Assembly (NCBI GenBank): GCA_964416315.1
Contig: CAYQDR010000004.1
Location: forward strand, 36,414 to 100,413
DNA length: 64,000 bases
From: CAYQDR01 sp964416315
GTDB taxonomy: Bacteria; Methylomirabilota; Methylomirabilia; Rokubacteriales; DASRDR01
Reading direction: 5' to 3'
The notes beneath the pieces were generated by a model. The model made no database searches and was not told where the DNA came from. It was given only the letters and a program-made list of their open reading frames with translations. Positions 7,863 through 15,636 of the stretch are shown piece after piece. Each line of letters starts with the position of its first letter. The stretch's first letter is position 1. The position numbers and the translations under genes were made by a program.

Positions 7863-9572
7863 TCAAGCCGGGCGCTCAACCCCCGGATGCAGCGCGAGGA
7901 CGCGCTCGCGGAGGGACTCGAGGCGCGACAGCTCGGCGCGAACCGCCTCGGCGCCGGCCACGTGGCGGTCCCGTGCCCGTCGCAGCGCGCGCTCCGCCGA
8001 AGTCGAGAGCCCACGCAGGAGGGATACGATCTCCGATTCGAGTCGGCGCCGGTCTTCGGCCGCACGGTCGACGAGGTCGTTGGACACCCGAGCGCTGTTC
8101 GTGACGAGAAGCCGTTCGAGGTAGCGGCGAGCGTCCTCCCGGGCAGCCACGATCGCCCGTCGGCGCGGACGCAGCAGCGTCGCCAACCGCCCTCCGGGAC
8201 GCGGGCTCGCGACGGTGAGGAGGTCGTGAAAGTAGAAACGACGCTTCGCTCGAAACGTGGTCTCCCCCACGAGCTCGCCGGACAATCGGGCGAGTGTCGG
8301 GTCGCCGGAAGTTCTCAAGCGCGCCAGGAATGCGTTAGCCCCTTCGATGAACCGTCCGGTCGCACGACGATAGAGCTCCTCGGCCCTCGGCTCGACATCC
8401 CGCAGCCACTCCTCGATGACCCGGCGGGCGATCCCTCGGGCGAGCTCCATCGCGCGGTCTCGCACCCCTCGCTTCGCCCGTGCGTCCCCGCCCATGAGGG
8501 CCCGGTCGAGCTCGCCCAGCGCTGCCGGGAGGGCTCGCGCGACGCAGGCGCCACGCTCGGCGTCGAACGCGCTCACCAGGTCGGCCTGTGCGGCGGCCAA
8601 CAACGGCCGGATGTCCGCGAGGGTGCGCTCGGCGTCCGCGATGCTCCGTCGGAGCTCCGCGATCCGGTCGTCGAGCGGGCGCAGGAGCGCCTCCCGGTGC
8701 TCGTCGATCGCTCGGAGTAGACGGCCCGCCACGCGGCTGACGCCGCGGGTGGCCGCCGCCCGCAGGAGTTCGACGCCCGAATCGCGGGCGAGCGCCTCCA
8801 GCTCCGCCTCGAGTGCCTTCCAATCCCGCGTGATCTGGCCGGACAGCCGCTCGGCCGCGCTGACCTCGAGGAACTCGACCGGTCGGGAGAGCCGTCTCGT
8901 GAGCAGCGCCTCCGCGAATTGGCGAGCCTCCTGACGGTCGGCATCGGACAGGCGATCGGCCTTGCTCAGCACGAAGATGAGCCGCTCGGTCTGCCGCGCC
9001 ACCTCCTCCACCAGGGCCAGCTCCTCTCCGGAAAGCGGAGGATCGGCGCCCAGGACAACCAGCGCGGCGTCCACGTGGGGGACGAAGTCGCGTGCAATCT
9101 TCGTGCTGGCAGAAAACACCGATCCGATGCCCGGGGTGTCGACGAAGCACATTCCAGACGCGAGCAAGGGGCTCGGAACGAAGACTTCGACGCCCTCGAC
9201 CCGCTTCCGGTTCTCGGGGTTCTGCCCTTCGGTCACGTACGCTGCCAGCGCCGCCGGATCGATTTCCTCCCACGCGGAGCCGGCGCGTCGGACGCGCGCC
9301 GCGCGACGCGGCCCGTGTCTGACGACCGTCAGCACGGCCGTCACGGGCACGACGCCGGTCGGGAGCAGAGGGTCGCCGATGAGCGCGTTGAGAAGCGTGG
9401 ACTTGCCGCGCTTGAACTGACCAGCGCACGCGACGAACGAGCGCCCCTCGGCCAGCCGCTCGGCGAGCGACTGTCCCTCAGCGGCCAGTTCGTCCGCGCC
9501 GACGTCGGCCGCGACCTCGACGAGCTGGCGCAGGACCTCCGTGAACTCGGCGTCGGCAGGCGGCTGGAACAA
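7863..9572 (-). CDS. Dynamin-like GTPase
   Basis: The GTPase carries G1 GQFKRGKST (51-59), G3 DTPG (145-148) and G4 SKAD (203-206). A long helical region of about 300 residues follows, as in bacterial dynamin-like proteins that remodel or patrol membranes. The frame is open far upstream, but that part is antisense-like Arg/Ser sequence overlapping pup. I place the start at TTG 9572, 7 bases after the pup stop, which gives 569 residues. ATG 9626 inside pup is an alternative. The basic GRLATLLRPRRRA patch near residue 450 could contact lipid. No transmembrane segment is evident. It is translationally close to pup and shares its riboswitch. Confidence 0.85.
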   Translation of the reverse strand: MFQPPADAEFTEVLRQLVEVAADVGADELAAEGQSLAERLAEGRSFVACAGQFKRGKSTLLNALIGDPLLPTGVVPVTAVLTVVRHGPRRAARVRRAGSAWEEIDPAALAAYVTEGQNPENRKRVEGVEVFVPSPLLASGMCFVDTPGIGSVFSASTKIARDFVPHVDAALVVLGADPPLSGEELALVEEVARQTERLIFVLSKADRLSDADRQEARQFAEALLTRRLSRPVEFLEVSAAERLSGQITRDWKALEAELEALARDSGVELLRAAATRGVSRVAGRLLRAIDEHREALLRPLDDRIAELRRSIADAERTLADIRPLLAAAQADLVSAFDAERGACVARALPAALGELDRALMGGDARAKRGVRDRAMELARGIARRVIEEWLRDVEPRAEELYRRATGRFIEGANAFLARLRTSGDPTLARLSGELVGETTFRAKRRFYFHDLLTVASPRPGGRLATLLRPRRRAIVAAREDARRYLERLLVTNSARVSNDLVDRAAEDRRRLESEIVSLLRGLSTSAERALRRARDRHVAGAEAVRAELSRLESLRERVLALHPGVERPA

Positions 9573-9579
9573 CTCGTGC

Positions 9580-9780
9580 CTATTCTCCGCCGCGCTGGAC
9601 GTAGCTCTTGACGAACTCCTCCGCATTCTCCTCGAGGACGTCGTCGATGTCTTCGAGAATCTCGTCGAGGCCCTTCTTGAGCGCCCTGCCCTTCTCGGCG
9701 ACCCTCGGGTTACCCCCGGGCGCTTCGCTCTCCGTCTCCGGCGTGACTGGCCGCTTGATCTGGCGATCCTGCTCGGCCAT
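9580..9780 (-). CDS. pup: Prokaryotic ubiquitin-like protein Pup (GGE C-terminus)
   Basis: The 66-residue protein ends with DIDDVLEENAEEFVKSYVQ followed by R-G-G-E. This matches the Pup C-terminal block of actinobacteria (DEIDDVLEENAEDFVRAYVQKGGQ-like). The N-terminal half is hydrophilic and disordered, as expected. PafA joins Pup to substrate lysines through a C-terminal glutamate. Because this gene already encodes Glu, the Dop deamidation step would not be needed. A strong GGGAGG ribosome site sits 6 bases before the ATG. No proteasome subunit, Mpa/ARC, PafA or Dop gene is in the window, so those partners must lie elsewhere if present. Confidence 0.93.
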   Translation of the reverse strand: MAEQDRQIKRPVTPETESEAPGGNPRVAEKGRALKKGLDEILEDIDDVLEENAEEFVKSYVQRGGE

Positions 9781-9812
9781 GGCGCACCTCCCGAGGCGCG
9801 TGCGCGGGAAAC

Positions 9813-9844
9813 AAAAACTCCTACCGGCCCGAGTCCAGTAGGAG
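9813..9844 (-). terminator. Riboswitch-controlled intrinsic terminator
   Basis: On the minus strand CTCCTAC pairs with GTAGGAG, extended by TGG/CCG to a stem of about 10 bp with a 7-base loop, followed directly by TTTTT. The left arm is the 3' end of the fluoride aptamer. Ligand-bound aptamer and terminator are therefore mutually exclusive, the usual fluoride ON-switch layout. Confidence 0.85.
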
Positions 9845-9893
9845 TCATCAGCTGCCCCGGCGGCAGCGGTTTAGAGGGCGAACTCCATCGCCC
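9838..9893 (-). promoter_or_regulatory. Fluoride riboswitch aptamer (crcB motif)
   Basis: Read on the minus strand, P1 is GGGCGATGGAGTTCGCCC. The conserved CTAAACC joining segment, the P3 hairpin GCTGCC/GGCAGC and the 3' block TGATGACTCCTAC follow. GGAGT in the first hairpin can pair with ACTCC near the 3' end, forming the pseudoknot-like P2 of known fluoride aptamers. All hallmark conserved segments are present. It lies just upstream of pup and downstream of a consensus-like promoter, so fluoride should permit transcription of pup, the GTPase and the Cys/His protein. Confidence 0.93.
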
Positions 9894-9899
9894 GCGTTT

Positions 9900-9930
9900 A
9901 GTTTACGCTTATCCGGGGCCTACGAGTCAA
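9900..9930 (-). promoter_or_regulatory. Candidate promoter of the fluoride-pup operon
   Basis: On the minus strand TTGACT (9930-9925) and TAAACT (9905-9900) are separated by 19 bases. The predicted transcription start falls near 9893, exactly at the 5' base of aptamer stem P1. The -35 overlaps the stop codon of the upstream antiporter gene. The long spacer lowers confidence. Confidence 0.5.
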
Positions 9931-10862
9931 GTCCGGAACAGGTGGGGCAGGTTGAGCGCGAGGTAGCCGAGGTAGAGCGCGACCAGGAGGCCCCCCGTCC
10001 CGCGTCCGAGCCGCCGCGCCCGGCCGAGCGCCGCCGCGACGAGGAGGACACAGCCCGCGAGGTAGGGAGCGTGGAGGCGCAGCACCAGCGGGTCCGCCGT
10101 CACGGGCCGGACGAGGGCAATGACCCCCAGGTTGAGGCCGAGGAGGACGATCGTGGTCCCCACGACGTTCCCCCAGGCGAGCTCGGGGTGCCCGCGGCGC
10201 GCCGGTGCCACCATCCGGGCGGTCTCCTCGAGGCTCTCGCCGAGCGCGACGACGGTCATACCGAAGAACGTCTCCGAGAGCCCGAGCGTGCCGATGAGCA
10301 GGCCCGCGCCCCAGACCGCGAGCTCCGCGCCGAGGACGAGCGCGACGAGCCCGACGGCGAGGAGGCCGAACGCGCGCGCGCGCAGCGCCGGCCGACCGGG
10401 CTCCGCGCTCGGGGTTCCGAGGAAGGCCGGCGCGGAGCGGTAGAGCCACGCGAGCAGGACCACCGCCGCGACGACGAGGAGCGCCCCGTCGAGCCGGCTG
10501 ACCGCGCCGTCGAGCCCGAGGCCGACGGCGAACGGCACGAGGGCGAGGAGCATCGCCAGGCCGCCGGCCCGGGGAATCCCGACCTCCATCGGGACCAGGA
10601 GGAGCGCCAGCCCCAGCCCGCCCGTCAGCAGGAAGATCGCGGAGCCGATGACCGTCCCCAGCGCGACCTGCGGCAAGCCCCCGAGCGTCGCGGCCACGCC
10701 CGTGGCGAGGTTCTCGGGCTCGAAGCCGGAGACGACAACGCCGACCAGGAAGGGACTCACCGCGAAGCGCGCCGCGGTCGCGAGGGCGCCGTCCGTGAAC
10801 CGCTCGGCGCCCCAGAGGACGAGCCCCAGTCCGACGAGGAAGAGCGCCGCCCCGACCCACAT
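9927..10862 (-). CDS. CaCA-family cation antiporter (Ca2+/Na+ exchanger-like)
   Basis: The 311-residue protein has about ten membrane segments in two inverted halves. The alpha repeats are VSGFEPENLATGVAATLGG (about 40-58) and VALGESLEETARMVAP (about 200-215), each with the acidic ion-binding residues of the calcium/cation antiporter family. The first repeat has GFEPE instead of the common GTSLPE. ATG 10862 gives the standard N-terminus. Its stop codon lies 34 bases before the fluoride aptamer on the same strand, but a separate promoter and the riboswitch terminator separate it from pup. Confidence 0.8.
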   Translation of the reverse strand: MWVGAALFLVGLGLVLWGAERFTDGALATAARFAVSPFLVGVVVSGFEPENLATGVAATLGGLPQVALGTVIGSAIFLLTGGLGLALLLVPMEVGIPRAGGLAMLLALVPFAVGLGLDGAVSRLDGALLVVAAVVLLAWLYRSAPAFLGTPSAEPGRPALRARAFGLLAVGLVALVLGAELAVWGAGLLIGTLGLSETFFGMTVVALGESLEETARMVAPARRGHPELAWGNVVGTTIVLLGLNLGVIALVRPVTADPLVLRLHAPYLAGCVLLVAAALGRARRLGRGTGGLLVALYLGYLALNLPHLFRT

Positions 10863-10937
10863 GGCGCCCCCCACTATACAGGCGCTCGAAACGCCGCTCC
10901 CCTGGCGCGCCGCGCCGTGGAGCGCTATCCTGGGGGC

Positions 10938-11822
10938 GTGAGGGAGGCGCGTGAGGGAGGGTCCGACACCCCGGCGCTCCGCCTCCGCACCTACCTGACG
11001 CCCAGCATCCCCGAGAGCCTCTTCAGCTACCTCGCCGGATACCTGGGCCAGTGCCTGGGGGTCCCCACCGAACTGCAGGTCGAGACCCGGCACTCCGGTC
11101 CCCCGCGAGACGCGGCCGACCCGTTCACCGGGGGCGAGGTGGACGTGGGCTTCTTCTGCGCGCCGCCCTACATCTGGCTCTGCGAGCGCCCTGGCCCTCC
11201 GGTGGAGCTCCTGCCGCTCGGACTCGTGTTCGCCGATGCCCGAGCCGCCGGCCGGCCGGTCTACTTCTCGGACATCGTCGTCCGCGCAGACCATCCGGCA
11301 CGGTCGTTCGCGGACCTGGTAGACGCTCGATGGGGCTACAACGACCGTGAATCCCTGAGCGGCTACTACTCGGTGCTCCAGGCGGCGGCTGACCACGGCG
11401 CGGACGCCTCGTTCCTCGGCCGCCTGCGCGAGACCGGGAGCCACCTGGCCTCGCTCCGCGCCCTTCGCAGAGGCGCCATCGACGCCGCCGCCATCGACTC
11501 CACGGTGCTCGCGCTGCGCTGGCGACGGGACCGCACGCTCCGGACCGCCCTGCGCGTCGTGGACTCGCTCGGGCCCTGGCCTATCCAGCCGATCGTCGTG
11601 AGGCGGACCCTACCGGTCCGGGTAAAGGCCGCCATGGCGTCAGCCCTCGGGGCGCTGGTCCACGCCCCGGCGCGGCGGCGGATCCTGCGCCGGTGGCTCA
11701 TCTCGGGGGTCGCCCCGATGACGGACGCGGACTTCGACGTGGAGCGGGCGGCGCTCGGGCGGGCTCAGGCGCTGGAACAGGCCTGGGGCGCGATGGTGGG
11801 AGGCCGCCAGAACTCTCGGTAG
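10938..11822 (+). CDS. PhnD-like periplasmic-binding-fold protein
   Basis: The 294-residue protein resembles phosphate/phosphite/phosphonate ABC binding proteins. It has a VDVGFFCAPPYIWL block, a VVRADHPARSFADLVDARWGY region and the Ser-containing SGYYSVLQ loop that in PhnD proteins contacts ligand oxygens. It has no signal peptide, and no ABC permease or ATPase is adjacent. It could therefore be a cytoplasmic or sensor form rather than a transporter part. The GTG 10938 start is the only reasonable in-frame start. Confidence 0.7.
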   Translation: MREAREGGSDTPALRLRTYLTPSIPESLFSYLAGYLGQCLGVPTELQVETRHSGPPRDAADPFTGGEVDVGFFCAPPYIWLCERPGPPVELLPLGLVFADARAAGRPVYFSDIVVRADHPARSFADLVDARWGYNDRESLSGYYSVLQAAADHGADASFLGRLRETGSHLASLRALRRGAIDAAAIDSTVLALRWRRDRTLRTALRVVDSLGPWPIQPIVVRRTLPVRVKAAMASALGALVHAPARRRILRRWLISGVAPMTDADFDVERAALGRAQALEQAWGAMVGGRQNSR

Positions 11823-12009
11823 CGGATGCCATCGCGGACACGACGGGGGCCGATGGGCTGGCCCCGCTGTCCGCGGACCGCGGAGACGCGCCGTCCGGGC
11901 GGGCAGCGGACCCCGCCGAGTGGCATGGGGTCTGCGGAAGCACCTCCCCTCGCCACCAGGATGGGCATTCGCAAGTGGCCCTCGGGCGCTCCGGATGACG
12001 CCGGGCTCG

Positions 12010-12627
12010 CTAGGTCTCGGGCGCGAGCGGCAGGCGAGATATCGACTCGCCCAGGATCTCCGCTGACAACTGGAGAAATACGGGGGGTTCGCCGACTTCG
12101 ATCTCGATGAACTTTCCCGTGTAGTTGGGATCGTAGGCGACCTGCAGCAGAGTCCCGGGCTCCCGCAGGGGTGTGAACCAGCCGGGGGCCTCGAAAGCTC
12201 GTGCGCTGCGGATGGCCGACCAGGGGATCCGCACCGTCGGGAAGAACAGCTGCAGGACCGGCAGCTTGGAGAACAGCGTCGACAGGTACAGCCCGTCGTC
12301 GGTCGTGCCGATGCGCAGGGTTCCGCCGATGAATCTCATCTTGATGCGCTGGAAGTCGGGATGGTCCACGCTCACCAGCGCCATCTGTCCGGTGGCACAC
12401 AGCCTCCATGGGCCGTTGAACGGCACGACCGCACGATGGCCCCTTGCCAAAGCGCGCCACCCGCTCTCGGCCATGAGATAAAACACGATGAGCGGTATGG
12501 CGACGACGAAGGCGACGACGAAGGCGGCCTGGATCACGCCCGGCGTGCCTGGCCGAGAGACAACGATCCCCACGAGCCAAGCCGCGACAGCGGTCGGGAT
12601 GATCACCTTTGCGTTCTTGTTCGACAC
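12010..12627 (-). CDS. Two-helix membrane protein of unknown function
   Basis: This 205-residue protein has two membrane segments (about 8-24 and 31-52) and then a soluble domain of about 150 residues that looks beta-rich. I do not recognise the family. The segment FPTVRIPWSAIRSARAFEA resembles PH-like domains in other small bacterial membrane proteins, but this is only an impression. The start is GTG 12627. No operon partners are evident. About 190 bases with no recognisable feature separate it from the convergent PhnD-like gene. Confidence 0.65.
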   Translation of the reverse strand: MSNKNAKVIIPTAVAAWLVGIVVSRPGTPGVIQAAFVVAFVVAIPLIVFYLMAESGWRALARGHRAVVPFNGPWRLCATGQMALVSVDHPDFQRIKMRFIGGTLRIGTTDDGLYLSTLFSKLPVLQLFFPTVRIPWSAIRSARAFEAPGWFTPLREPGTLLQVAYDPNYTGKFIEIEVGEPPVFLQLSAEILGESISRLPLAPET

Positions 12628-12761
12628 CGTTACTCCGCACCCTCCTCTTCTGCGGGCTCCCCGCGAGCCGCCCCGCCTCGCGCGACAGCTTCAGCGCCCG
12701 GAAGGCCGGGTGCTCCGACACGGTCCGCGCCTCGGCGCCCGCTGAGGTGAGCCGAGAGGGT

Positions 12762-13757
12762 TCAGCCCGTGATCTCGGCGACGCGGATCGGCCGGTGCTC
12801 CCGGAGCGCCCGGGTCGCCGCCTCGGCGATCCGGAGCGCCTCGACCCCGTCCCGCCCCGTGCAGGGGCTCGGCGCCTCGCCGCGGGCCACGCGCAGGAAC
12901 TCGGCCAGCTCCGCCCGGTAGGCGTCCTCGAAGCGGACCAGGAAGGTCTGCCAGGCGGGCCCTGCCGCCGGGGGCACGCCCGGCTCGAGCGAGCGGATCG
13001 GGGTCCGGGGGCCGAGCCCGACGGCCACGCTGTCCTTCGAGCCGAAGACCTCGGTGCGGATGTCGTAGCCCAGGGGGTCGTGGCGGGCGACGTCGAGGAC
13101 CGCCAGCGTCCCGTCCCGCAGCCGGAGCGTCGCCACCGCCGTGTCCACGTCGCCGTACTTCCGGAAGATCTCGAACCCGCGCACGCCGCCGTCGGCGTAG
13201 ACCTCCTCGACCTCGCTTCCCGTGAGCCAGCGGATGACGTCGAAGTCGTGGATCGAGAAGTCGCGGAAGAGCCCGCCCGAGACCGGGATGTACGCCTCGT
13301 GGGGCGGCGCGGGGTCGTGGCCGGCGAGGCGGATCAGGTAGACGGTGCCGAGCTCGCCCGTCTCGATCAGCCGGCGCGCCGCGCGGTAGGCGGGGTCGAA
13401 GCGGCGCTGGAAGCCGATCTGGAGCCGGATCCCCGCCCGCTCGGCATCGGCCACGACGCGGACGCTCTCGCCGAGATCGAGGGCGATCGGCTTCTCGCAG
13501 AAGACGGGGATGCGGCGGGTTGCACCCGCCCGGATGAGCCGCCCGTGGGCGTCGGTGGCCGCCGTGATGACGAGCGCCTCGGCCCGCTCGATCGCGGCCT
13601 CGACCGACTCGACCCAGGTGGCCGTCTGCGCGGTCGCGAGCGCCCGCGCCCGCTCCGGCTCGACGTCGGCGATCAGCAGTTCGCCGGCGCCCAGCTCCCG
13701 GAGCAGGCGGGCGTGGAGCTGACCGATCCGGCCGGCGCCGAGGAGCGCGATCCTGAT
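12762..13757 (-). CDS. Gfo/Idh/MocA oxidoreductase, IolG-like inositol 2-dehydrogenase
   Basis: A Rossmann fingerprint RIALLGAGRIGQLHA opens the protein. VFCEKPIALDL carries the family EKP motif, and GGLFRDFSIHDFDVIRW has the catalytic D-x3-H pattern of the inositol dehydrogenase branch. These enzymes oxidise myo-inositol or related sugars with NAD. No ATG, GTG or TTG is in frame before the fingerprint, and the frame begins inside the upstream gene's last codons. I mark ATC 13757 as a rare start. A sequence error or leaderless coupling is possible. It follows the peptide-binding protein gene directly. Confidence 0.82.
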   Translation of the reverse strand: MRIALLGAGRIGQLHARLLRELGAGELLIADVEPERARALATAQTATWVESVEAAIERAEALVITAATDAHGRLIRAGATRRIPVFCEKPIALDLGESVRVVADAERAGIRLQIGFQRRFDPAYRAARRLIETGELGTVYLIRLAGHDPAPPHEAYIPVSGGLFRDFSIHDFDVIRWLTGSEVEEVYADGGVRGFEIFRKYGDVDTAVATLRLRDGTLAVLDVARHDPLGYDIRTEVFGSKDSVAVGLGPRTPIRSLEPGVPPAAGPAWQTFLVRFEDAYRAELAEFLRVARGEAPSPCTGRDGVEALRIAEAATRALREHRPIRVAEITG

Positions 13758-13767
13758 CGCGGGCCTC

Positions 13768-15327
13768 TTACTTCTTCTCGAGCCAGACGTTCCAGAAGTG
13801 CATGTACGGGCCCGGCCGGAAGCCCTGCACCTCGCTGCGCTTCGCGTCCATCCGGAAGTAGTCTGCGACCCGCATCCGTGGGGCGTCCTGGTAGAAGATC
13901 GTCTGGACGCGCTCCCAGATCGCATACCGCTTCTTCGGGTCGAGCTCGCGCGCGATGGCCGCGAGGAGCTGGTCCTTTTCCGGGTGGCACCACCAGCCGG
14001 GCCACTCGCAGACCACCGGCGTGTAGGTGACCGACTCGGGCTCGAACACGAACGCCGTGCTGAAGGCGTCCCAGAGCTCGGGCTTGTTCCGCCGCTGGAC
14101 GACGGTCGCCCAGTCGGTCACCTGGAGGTCGATCTTGAAGCCGACCTCCTCGAGCTGGCTCTTGGCGACGAGCGCCGGCTTGTAGTGGTGCTCGTACTCC
14201 GTCGTCACGATCCACCGGATCGGCTGGCCCTGGTACCCGGCCTCCCGGAGGAGCCGGCGGGCCTTCTCCTTGTCGCGCTGGTTGTACAGCCCGGCGCCGG
14301 CACGGGAGTGCACCCCCTGCTCCTGGAAGAAGAGCCCCGGGTCGAGGCGGTAGAAGTCCTTGTGCCCCATCGCCGCCAGCATCATCGGCTCGGCGTCCAG
14401 GACCGCCTGGAACGCCTGGCGGAGGCGCCGGTCGGTCATCAGGCCCTGCTTCGTGTTCAGGACGACCGTCACCCAGCCGTAGGGCTTGACGATGACCGGC
14501 TCGACGCCGGGGATCCCCTTGAGCCGCTCGTACTGGTCGGGCTTGATCTGCTGCGCGTACTGGTACTCACCGGTCTGGATCCCGGCCGTCCGGATCGCGT
14601 AGTCCGGCACCGACATGAAGTAGAGCTCGTCCACGTGGGCGGCCCGCTGGCCGCCGAGCCCGTTCGCGGGCTCGGGGCGCGAAACGTATCCCTCGAACCG
14701 CACGAGCTTGACGTGGCGGTCCGGCCGGTGCTCGACGAACCGGAAGGGCCCTGTCCCGACGAACTCCTTGAGCGGCCCGTCGCCCGCTGAGTCGATCACC
14801 TCCTTGGGGTAGATCACGGCGGCGCTGCCGACCTGAGCGAGGATCGTGGTCAGGCCGGCGGACGGCTCCCTGAGCCGGATCTCGACCGTCGCGGGATCGC
14901 GCGCCTCGACGGCCTCGACCGTCTTGAACAGCGCCTTGCCCGGGCTCGAGAGCTTCCCCCACCGCTGGAGCGACGCGACGGCGTCGGCCGCCGTCAGCTC
15001 CTTGCCGTTGTGGAAGCGGACGCCCCGGCGCAGGCGGATCACGTAGCGCTTGGCGCCGTCCAGGGCCTCGGCCCCCTCGGCGAGCAGCGGCACCGGCTGG
15101 TACTTCGCGTCGAGCGTGAAGAGGGTCTCCAGCATGTTGATGCCGATCTCGCGCGTGATCACCGCCGTCGTGGAGTGGGGGTCGAGCGTGGGCGGTTCGC
15201 CGATCAGCGCGACCCGCAGGATGCCCCCCTTCTTCGGCTGGGCATCTGCGGGGGCGGCGGCGAGCCAGAGCCCGCTGGCGATCAGGGCGAGGACACACGC
15301 GAGCCAGGTGAGTCGTCGAGGCGTCAT
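13768..15327 (-). CDS. ABC transporter substrate-binding protein, family 5 (DppA/OppA type)
   Basis: A 519-residue exported protein. The signal peptide (1-29, cleaved after PADA) precedes GGILRVALIGEPPTLDPHST, the standard entry of family-5 solute-binding proteins. LRRGVRFHNGKELTAADAV and GTGPFRFVEHRP follow. These bind di- or oligopeptides, nickel or other compounds and deliver them to DppBCDF-type permeases. No permease lies beside it. The DppBC pair at 42.7-44.7 kb has a binding-protein stub with the same C-terminal pattern (FWNxWL). A consensus promoter lies upstream. Confidence 0.9.
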   Translation of the reverse strand: MTPRRLTWLACVLALIASGLWLAAAPADAQPKKGGILRVALIGEPPTLDPHSTTAVITREIGINMLETLFTLDAKYQPVPLLAEGAEALDGAKRYVIRLRRGVRFHNGKELTAADAVASLQRWGKLSSPGKALFKTVEAVEARDPATVEIRLREPSAGLTTILAQVGSAAVIYPKEVIDSAGDGPLKEFVGTGPFRFVEHRPDRHVKLVRFEGYVSRPEPANGLGGQRAAHVDELYFMSVPDYAIRTAGIQTGEYQYAQQIKPDQYERLKGIPGVEPVIVKPYGWVTVVLNTKQGLMTDRRLRQAFQAVLDAEPMMLAAMGHKDFYRLDPGLFFQEQGVHSRAGAGLYNQRDKEKARRLLREAGYQGQPIRWIVTTEYEHHYKPALVAKSQLEEVGFKIDLQVTDWATVVQRRNKPELWDAFSTAFVFEPESVTYTPVVCEWPGWWCHPEKDQLLAAIARELDPKKRYAIWERVQTIFYQDAPRMRVADYFRMDAKRSEVQGFRPGPYMHFWNVWLEKK

Positions 15328-15372
15328 GGTTTCCTCCCGCGTACGAGACTCTGACGGCCGGATGCAGGCGGG

Positions 15373-15401
15373 AATGTAGGACGGGTGTCGAGCGCTGTCA
15401 A
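15373..15401 (-). promoter_or_regulatory. Sigma70-type promoter of the family-5 binding protein
   Basis: On the minus strand TTGACA (15401-15396) is followed after 17 bases by TACATT (15378-15373). The gene's ATG is 46 bases downstream and is preceded by GGGAGG. Confidence 0.65.
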
Positions 15402-15408
15402 GGGTGGC

Positions 15409-15610
15409 TCAGGTCAGCAGCTCCCGCGGCAACCGCTCGGTCAGGTCGGGCGCGGTGCTCAGGGTCAGGGGCCCGTCGTGGTCGAAGCCGTGAATGACCC
15501 AGGTGCGGCCCGTGTCGTCCGGAAACTGCTCTCGGCGAGCTCGACGATGTGATCGTGCAGGTGGCGCTCGCGGTCCGCGAGGGAGTGCGTCAGGGCCGGA
15601 GGGCCGAGTG
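15409..15610 (-). pseudogene. Frameshifted gene remnant of unknown family
   Basis: Two overlapping minus-strand frames read through as one peptide if a single-base shift is allowed near 15525. The first half reads SLADRERHLHDHIVELAE. The second reads EQFPDDTGRTWVIHGFDHD, then GPLTLSTAPDLTERLPREL, ending at TGA. The composition is protein-like and unlike its antisense. I cannot name the family. It sits between the binding-protein promoter and the M23 peptidase stop. Confidence 0.4.
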
Positions 15611-15636
15611 GCCCGGGCTCCCGTGTCCCGGAACCG

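Noticed and set aside
7254..8720. A 488-codon plus-strand frame across the GTPase and Cys/His genes
   Set aside because: Composition is antisense-like, it bridges two real genes, and the minus strand has GTPase motifs and metal-site patterns.
9927..10862. Antiporter as a CrcB/EriC-type fluoride exporter
   Set aside because: It has CaCA alpha repeats with acidic residues, not the Fluc or CLC-F motifs, and lies upstream of the riboswitch.
12628..12761. Minus-strand frame HPAFRALKLSREAGRLAG as a gene remnant
   Set aside because: It reads protein-like but is too short and unrecognised to call.
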